From positions 23,727,359 to 23,791,358 of the forward strand of contig OZ024794.1 of the NCBI GenBank assembly GCA_964017045.1: a DNA stretch of 64,000 nucleotides, in the 5' to 3' direction. Position 1 is the stretch's first letter. Every line of letters starts with the position of its first letter. Below, piece by piece: positions 61,001-64,000 of this stretch. The DNA is from Omphiscola glabra. Taxonomy: Eukaryota; Mollusca; Gastropoda; Lymnaeidae. A program made the translations under genes and the position numbers. Below the pieces are notes generated by a model, which was not told the DNA's origin, did no database searches, and saw nothing but the letters and a program-made list of their open reading frames with translations.

Positions 61001-61385
61001 ACTGATGCAAACGGGTGACAAAAAATTGCGGCACCCTGTCTAATCCCCCCCCCAACCGACATTAAAGGTTTATTATATGTGCCAATGGACAGTCTGATTA
61101 CGTTTGTTTTGCTCTACTTGTCGCTGTAAGTCAGCGTAGTGCCGATGTATATGTATACGTATTTAAGTGTATCAATGAACGTTTGTGTTTGAGTGCGTGT
61201 GTTTGTGAGTGTGTGTACGTGGGGGTTGTGGGTGTGTGGATGGGTGGTTGTGTGTTTGTGTGCGTTGGAGCGTTCGTGCCCACCCCTGGCTTCATCAGTG
61301 ATTAATAACCAAACTTCTCCGTCCACCCCCCCCCACTCACCTGATCTAGCCAGATGTTCGTTGTTAACACTTGGTTCTTTTCATC
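38541..61385 (-). CDS. Nicotinic acetylcholine receptor alpha-type subunit, 5' partial (six 3' exons)
   Basis: Ligand-gated cation channel subunit of the Cys-loop family, plasma membrane. Exons in transcript order (- strand): 61385-61341 (45 nt), 53311-53202 (110 nt), 45460-45280, 44003-43854, 40311-40107, 39196-38541 (stop 38543-38541); continuous frame, 448 residues. Seen in order, numbering from the first visible residue: loop [16 protein letters not shown] (1-15); loop A region WLPDIVLYN; Cys-loop C85 to C99 with 13 residues between and FPFD inside; loop [10 protein letters not shown]; loop C YTCCPEPY with the vicinal cysteines (149-150) that define alpha subunits; TM1; TM2 preceded by SGEK, predicting cation selectivity; TM3; a cytoplasmic loop rich in S/T/N; amphipathic MA helix; TM4 and a short tail ending FPDE. 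The 45- and 110-nt exons match the classic sizes in vertebrate CHRN genes. Sequons NIS, NIT and NRS are present. Signal peptide and first strands lie beyond 64000. Which snail paralogue this is cannot be told. Confidence 0.93.
39461..40016 (+). repeat. 17-bp minisatellite in the receptor TM3 intron
   Basis: Unit CATCATGGACCCTGGAG and variants, about 32 units. A 68-bp higher-order block (four units) starting AGGTCATGTGGCACCATGGG repeats at 39753 and 39821. Long open frames here (39241-39744, 39758-40009) only reflect the repeat. Confidence 0.92.
41876..42049 (+). mobile_element. hAT-type MITE with CAGGGCCGGATTAA termini, perfect TSD
   Basis: 174 bp, left end CAGGGCCGGATTAACCATTA, right end TTAATCTGGCCCTG. 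Exact 8-bp TSD CTCACATC at 41868-41875 and 42050-42057. Subterminal GTGCCTTGGGC occurs inverted at both ends. Inside the receptor intron 40312-43853. Confidence 0.9.
42268..42341 (+). repeat. 15-bp tandem repeat
   Basis: About five copies of GGACTGCTTCCTAAT. Lies in the receptor intron 40312-43853. Confidence 0.9.
42425..42765 (+). repeat. Dispersed repeat family A, copy in the receptor intron
   Basis: Reverse-complement partner of 388-775 and same-strand partner of 53515-53745 (TTCATGTTTTGTCAAGTAAC, TTTAGTAGATGGGAAG, GAAATCGTCTCA). Ends ATAATTTCCGATAACTA and, inverted, ATAATAACTCGATATAGC form a weak terminal inverted repeat. Confidence 0.75.
44084..44298 (+). repeat. 43-bp minisatellite, five copies
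   Basis: Unit AGAGGTTACATCTGAGACAT followed by TGGATTTCAAGATGGAAAGA and GTT. It begins about 80 bp upstream (in transcript sense) of the exon carrying the CC pair. Confidence 0.93.
44619..45004 (+). repeat. 20-bp minisatellite
   Basis: Imperfect units AGATGGTCATGTAGATAACA, about 19 copies, some shortened. In the same 1.3-kb receptor intron as the 43-bp array. Confidence 0.9.
45995..46330 (+). repeat. Dispersed repeat family A, long variant
   Basis: Shares AATATTCTAATG, TTTCACCAACTGCTTCAGAA and GGGGTGGGGCT with 46380-46720 and 59905-60415, and TTTCAGCTCGATAGG with 60360. No coding potential. Confidence 0.7.
46380..46720 (+). repeat. Dispersed repeat family A, further copy
   Basis: Contains CACCAACTATTTCAGAAAAA, TATTACGCACCAAACGCA and TTATCGGGAATTTCATTTTA. 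Immediately follows 45995-46330 in the same orientation. Confidence 0.7.
46740..46860 (+). repeat. 20-bp tandem repeat
   Basis: About six imperfect units TTTGGTTACCATCATGCACA. Confidence 0.85.
48450..48591 (+). repeat. GGAT/GATA microsatellite
   Basis: Imperfect (GGAT)n and (GATA)n; it continues at 48779-48830 on the other side of an inserted MITE. Confidence 0.9.
48592..48778 (+). mobile_element. hAT-type MITE with CAGAGGCGTAGC termini, copy 1
   Basis: 187 bp, left end TAGAGGCGTAGCGAAG, right end GCTACGCCTCTG. Interior TGTGCTTTGATATCATTTTT and GGTTTGAGAGTTGAAAAAA match 54232-54397. Flanks ggatggat / ggatagat agree at 7 of 8, though the host is a GGAT repeat, which weakens the TSD evidence. 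Confidence 0.85.
49550..50712 (+). pseudogene. Decayed non-LTR retrotransposon reverse transcriptase
   Basis: Scattered in-frame pieces in the right order: [26 protein letters not shown] (frame-shifted), [58 protein letters not shown], then a C-terminus [15 protein letters not shown] before TAG. These are the palm, thumb and C-terminal blocks of a LINE-type reverse transcriptase; many stops and frameshifts, and the catalytic YADD-type motif is not intact. Its 3' end (CAGGGCCCT, CTGTAGCGCC, then TGATGA-type repeats) recurs at 57060-57155. Lies in a receptor intron, opposite strand. Confidence 0.8.
50793..51547 (+). repeat. 86-bp satellite, eight copies plus a diverged partial unit
   Basis: Units start TCATCTTTTGGCG at 50793, 50879, 50965, 51051, 51137, 51223, 51309 and 51395; a ninth, diverged unit starts at 51481. 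The full units are almost identical, differing mainly at one dinucleotide (GGTTG, GTTTG, GTCTG), so amplification is recent. A half unit (GATCTTGAGGCGATTGTTGG) lies at 51958. Confidence 0.95.
52292..52321. promoter_or_regulatory. Three perfect CRE palindromes at 11-bp spacing
   Basis: TGACGTCA at 52292-52299, 52303-52310 and 52314-52321, followed by a near match GTGACGCC. TGACGTCA is the CREB/ATF consensus. Located in the receptor intron between the 110-nt and 181-nt exons. Function is inference; a short tandem repeat could give the same pattern by chance. Confidence 0.5.
52944..53135 (+). mobile_element. SPIN-like hAT element, older copy next to a receptor exon
   Basis: Shares CGGTGGTTCTCAACCTTCCT, GATGCCGCGACCCTTTAA, TCTTAGGCGACCCCTG, GTCGTTCGACCCCC and GGGGTCGCGACACATA with 22868-23052. 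Right end diverged (AGTTGAGAATTGCCT). Flanks atgtaggg / ttgtagag match at 6 of 8. It ends about 66 bp from the splice donor of the exon at 53202-53311. Confidence 0.85.
53515..53745 (+). repeat. Dispersed repeat family A, internally deleted copy
   Basis: Left ATAATTTCCGATAACTAC and right GAGAGCTATAACTAG as at 42425-42765, but the middle (CACGCCCATGAACTATAT block) is missing. Shared TGTTTTGTCAAGTAACTTTA. Confidence 0.75.
54232..54397 (+). mobile_element. hAT-type MITE with CAGAGGCGTAGC termini, copy 2
   Basis: 166 bp, left end CAGAGGCGTAGCTAAG, right end TAGCTACGCCTCTG. Flanking ggtagcac / gggagcac match at 7 of 8. Close relative of 48592-48778. Confidence 0.88.
54745..55335 (+). repeat. CT-rich microsatellite, about 590 bp
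   Basis: Nearly pure pyrimidine (CT)n with CCCT and CG interruptions. The long Ser/Leu-rich open frame across it (54714-55379) is an artefact of this composition. Confidence 0.95.
55380..57059. other. Receptor intron segment without recognised element
   Basis: Moderate GC sequence. The only structure I see is an imperfect repeat of about 22 bp (CCCTAATAAAAACACCCTTA) at 56308-56435. No exon with receptor similarity. Confidence 0.45.
57060..57155 (+). mobile_element. 3' end fragment of a non-LTR retrotransposon
   Basis: Matches the 3' end of 49550-50712: AGTCATGGATCGATCC, CAGGGCAGGGCCCTACGTGG, CTGTAGCGCCACTGATGATG. A short, 5'-truncated insert ending in a GAT repeat, typical of LINE insertion. 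Confidence 0.65.
57711..58739 (-). mobile_element. 5'-truncated L2/CR1-like LINE with 256-codon C-terminal pol frame
   Basis: An uninterrupted minus frame (58739-57969) encodes the C-terminal region of a LINE polymerase: [89 protein letters not shown] and a [11 protein letters not shown] end, the standard order in L2/CR1 clade elements. The 3' UTR includes TACAGCGCGGTGAGCC and ends in an (AAT)n tract at 57711-57731. The upstream catalytic domain is absent. The intact frame suggests a fairly young insertion. Same strand as the receptor gene, inside its intron. Confidence 0.88.
59905..60415 (+). repeat. Dispersed repeat family A, longest copy
   Basis: Contains TTTTTTTCACACCCCTGAA, AATATTCTAATAAC, TTTCACCAACTATTTCAGC, ATTACGCACACGCG, TTATCGTGAATTTTATTTCG, GGGGTGGGGCTGAAA and GTTTCAGCTCGGTTG in the same order as 45995-46720. 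Confidence 0.7.
60621..61012 (+). repeat. 24-bp minisatellite, about 16 copies
   Basis: Unit AACACCCCATCAATGACTGA + TGCA; central copies (about 60672-60830) nearly perfect, edges carry AACAGTGAC and CATCTGTGGC variants. Because 24 is divisible by three, the frames read as 8-residue repeats (MTDANTPS), not a real protein. It lies about 330 bp downstream (transcript sense) of the 45-nt receptor exon. Confidence 0.95.
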
Positions 61386-62710
61386 CTGAAAAAAAAATGA
61401 ATGAAATCTTTTACGTTAAATATATTTTACAGAGGGAAAAAAAAACTGTTCAAAAGATAAAATCTAACTAGAAGTTAACAATTTAATGACAAACCAATCG
61501 AACTTGACGTTTATTTTGAAATCAAATCACAACAAAGTAGATTTGGATCTTGCGGGTATTCTTTCAGCCCCTCAATATTTTTAATTCTTCCATGATCACC
61601 GGCGGGTGTGGATTCTTTTATAATACTTTCATGGGTCATAAAGGCCGGGGGTCATAGGTCAAAGTATAACTCTGATAGCATGGAGCGCATCACACAAGTC
61701 CGCCGCGGACTGACCTAAAATACAATGACACCGTGATTAGTCAGTAGGCACTTTCATAAGTCAATGTGGAAATCTCAAATCATGGACGGCATCTCATGTA
61801 TGGGGGGGGGGGGCACTTTCATATTGCCTAAGTCCACTCTTTTTTAGGCCTGAAGCTCCACATATTATATGACAGAGCAGCACCAATACAAAATAATTTG
61901 CTACATCAATTTCTATCGGTTCACTACTCATAAATACTACTAAGGTTTATAATATAGTGTCCTGCACAGACTCTCTTCTTTGAACTTCCCTATACCATAA
62001 TTCCCGACAGCGCCTGCAAGTCATTCTACAGCCACAGACAAGAAGCCGTTTGATGGCCACAGCAGCCCGCCAACGAAACCCTTCAACGACCCCAGGGTAA
62101 TGACTTGCGACATCATACGTAACTAAACCCAAAGATGGCCATTACGGTGAGATGACCGAAACAAGTGCTGCAAAGTAATGGCTGGATTTATCTCAGGAGA
62201 CTAATGGTCAGACCAAGACGCCCATGGTCGCAGGAAAACGGGTGGTGTTTGGGGAGGGGGGCTACACCACACGAGCGGGGGAGACCTTGCTGTGATTTGT
62301 GTTGGATGCTTGACGATGCATATGGTAAAAAGTTCCCCAGGGTATTATGCAAGTGATAAGACTTGTATGGGTTTTATGTCTCATTAAGAGAAGATGGCTT
62401 TGCAAGGATGCTGAGGTGGCGACGAGGCATCCAGCATCTTTTAGACATTAAATTAGTATCCTCTTAGCGGCGTGACAAATTTTAGTGACACCTGGGGGCG
62501 TTCCAAGAAATCTCTCTAGTTTGCCGATTTACTCCCCCTCTTTTTTCATATAAAGAAAAATGTGCTGCCAGACGCAGACCGCCCCCCACTCCGCCTCTTT
62601 TCCTACTCCACCACCTCTTTGTTAGTTGACGAAATCGGATCATGTTTCTAAATGCACTTGGAATCAAAGAAAGCTGCATGTTGACGAAATACGTAGACAA
62701 TGGATGCTCA

Positions 62711-62938
62711 CCTACATACACTGTTCCCCTTACATACAATGTTCCCCTTACATACAATTTTCTACTTACATACACGTTCCCCTTACATGCAATGTTCCCT
62801 TTACATAAAATTTTCCTCTTACATACAATGTTGCCCTTACGTACAGTGTTTCCCTTATATACGATGCTCACCCTACATACAATATTTCCCTTACATACAA
62901 TGTTCCTGTTACATATAATGCTCACCCTACATACAGTA
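62711..62938 (+). repeat. 18-bp minisatellite, about 12 copies
   Basis: Imperfect units TTACATACAATGTTCCCC. Open frames across it on both strands (62642-62974, 62700-62918, 62482-63009) are repeat artefacts. Confidence 0.9.
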
Positions 62939-63870
62939 AATAGATATAGACTTGCACATTTATATCTTAAGTAAATTATATCAAAATCATTGTCCAGTGG
63001 TTCTTGCATATGCTACCGCAGTTATCACGAGGCTCACAAAACAATAAAACAATACATTTCTAAATTTCTACAACATCCAACATCAGAAAGAAGGAGTAGA
63101 AATATCTATTTTTCTATATATAAAAAAAAAAGAAGTTCATGAACATTCTAAAAGTTTCATTGGGTCTGACATGAGAGTTCTTGGATGATGAGCAGCTACA
63201 ATTATTTCCACCCTAGTTTTGGCCACTCTTCTCAGATACACTCAGCCTTTATGCTTGAGAAATGTATTTTATCACAAGAACAACATCTTAAAACAAAAAA
63301 CCTGATACATTTTTTTTTTGCTTCTTTGGGATGTGGGGGGTGAAATGATGTTTTTTTTTTTAAAAGAGTGTCATTTCGCGCAGCCGTTTACTTCAAGAAA
63401 AAAATCTAAGATTTTTTGGTGTTTATTTTTAAATGTTTTTCTTTTTTTGGTTATAAATTTTTTTTTAATTTAAAGAGAAGTGGAAAAAATTGAAGCAGAC
63501 GATCAAAAGAAACACCCGATCAGTTGTCGGAGTCTACGATTGAACAATCATAACATTAACTTGATTACTCTAGATGAACGCCCCTGACAACCAAAGTAGT
63601 TTAGACTCATCTCAAGCCCCTGCCAAATACACTGTTCACGTTGAAAAAACAAAATCAAATGTTTTAATAGCCATTTGTCTCAGAATGTCTTAAAATAAAT
63701 AATAATTACATATAATAATAACAATCCACTCCCACCCCCCGATGAAGCAGGTTTAAAATCTGGCGATATTACCTAATAAAACTACGCTTACCGCGTACCA
63801 TTTAGCAATACAGAAATGTAATCTCAAATTTGATCAAAGTAACGGAAATGCCATCATAATTTCATTCGAA

Positions 63871-64000
63871 TGTTTGTATATAATAATTGGCTCTCATTGG
63901 CTCATCTTGTTATTTCAGTACCGCGGCGTGCTCACTTTTTTGGTCATGTTTGTATATAATAACTGGCTCTCATTGGCTCATCTTGTTATTTCAGTACCGC
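63871..64000 (+). repeat. 77-bp tandem repeat running off the window edge
   Basis: TGTTTGTATATAATAA..TGG begins at 63871 and again at 63948; both are followed by CTCTCATTGGCTCATCTTGT and TATTTCAGTACCGC. One substitution in the overlap. The second copy is cut by the window end, so the array may be longer. Confidence 0.9.

Larger units (their letters stand above)
61386..64000. other. Upstream part of the receptor gene: no further exon recognised
   Basis: I searched the minus strand for the preceding receptor exon (typically ending ..LxQIIxV before DEKNQ) and found none, so it probably lies beyond 64000. The region holds poly-G at 61802-61811 and the repeats listed separately. Confidence 0.5.

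Noticed and set aside
60598..61062. Open frames with [12 protein letters not shown] repeats on both strands
   Set aside because: The 24-bp unit is divisible by three, so open frames are expected; no start context or domain.
62482..63009. 175-codon minus-strand frame as a possible upstream receptor exon
   Set aside because: Its repeats (CKGNIVCKGNIV) come from an 18-bp minisatellite and it lacks any receptor N-terminal motif.

Overview
The window is genomic DNA from an animal, most likely a gastropod mollusc (freshwater or pulmonate snail grade). Genes are split by large AT-rich introns with GT/AG junctions. The two complete genes encode proteins with clear vertebrate orthologues, and the third encodes a nicotinic acetylcholine receptor. 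Dispersed repeats, mainly hAT-type MITEs with 8-bp target-site duplications (TSDs), and many minisatellites fill the rest. The gastropod call is inference from gene content and from a SPIN-like transposon; no rRNA or mitochondrial marker is present. No bacterial, phage or CRISPR feature was found.

Layout. (1) 1-2142: AT-rich DNA with two dispersed-repeat copies and one hAT MITE. (2) 2143-5060, + strand: complete five-exon TMEM98-like gene, 251 aa. (3) 5061-20705: long gene-poor stretch with an 18-bp C-rich minisatellite (7208-8447), a 46-bp minisatellite with higher-order structure (14170-16411), several MITEs and an unclassified GC-rich repeat. (4) 20706-33322, + strand: complete 12-exon D-3-phosphoglycerate dehydrogenase gene (PHGDH, first step of phosphorylated serine synthesis), 565 aa as assembled. 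Its introns carry a SPIN-like element with a perfect TSD, a second hAT MITE with a perfect TSD, and a decayed hAT transposase. (5) 33323-38540: gene-free AT-rich DNA. (6) 38541-61385, - strand: six 3' coding exons of a nicotinic acetylcholine receptor alpha-type subunit. The first coding exons (signal peptide and N-terminal strands) lie beyond 64000. Its introns hold at least six independent minisatellite families, an 86-bp satellite, a decayed non-LTR reverse transcriptase, a 5'-truncated L2/CR1-like LINE, a second SPIN-like copy and other MITEs. (7) 61386-64000: no recognised exon; an 18-bp minisatellite and the start of a 77-bp tandem repeat at the right edge.

The three genes are functionally unrelated (membrane adaptor, amino-acid biosynthesis, neurotransmission), as expected of neighbouring metazoan genes. 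The most interesting signals are the SPIN-like transposons, the in-frame 90-nt PHGDH exon that looks like a partial copy of the exon before it, the hAT activity recorded by TSDs, three evenly spaced CRE palindromes in a receptor intron, and the higher-order minisatellites.
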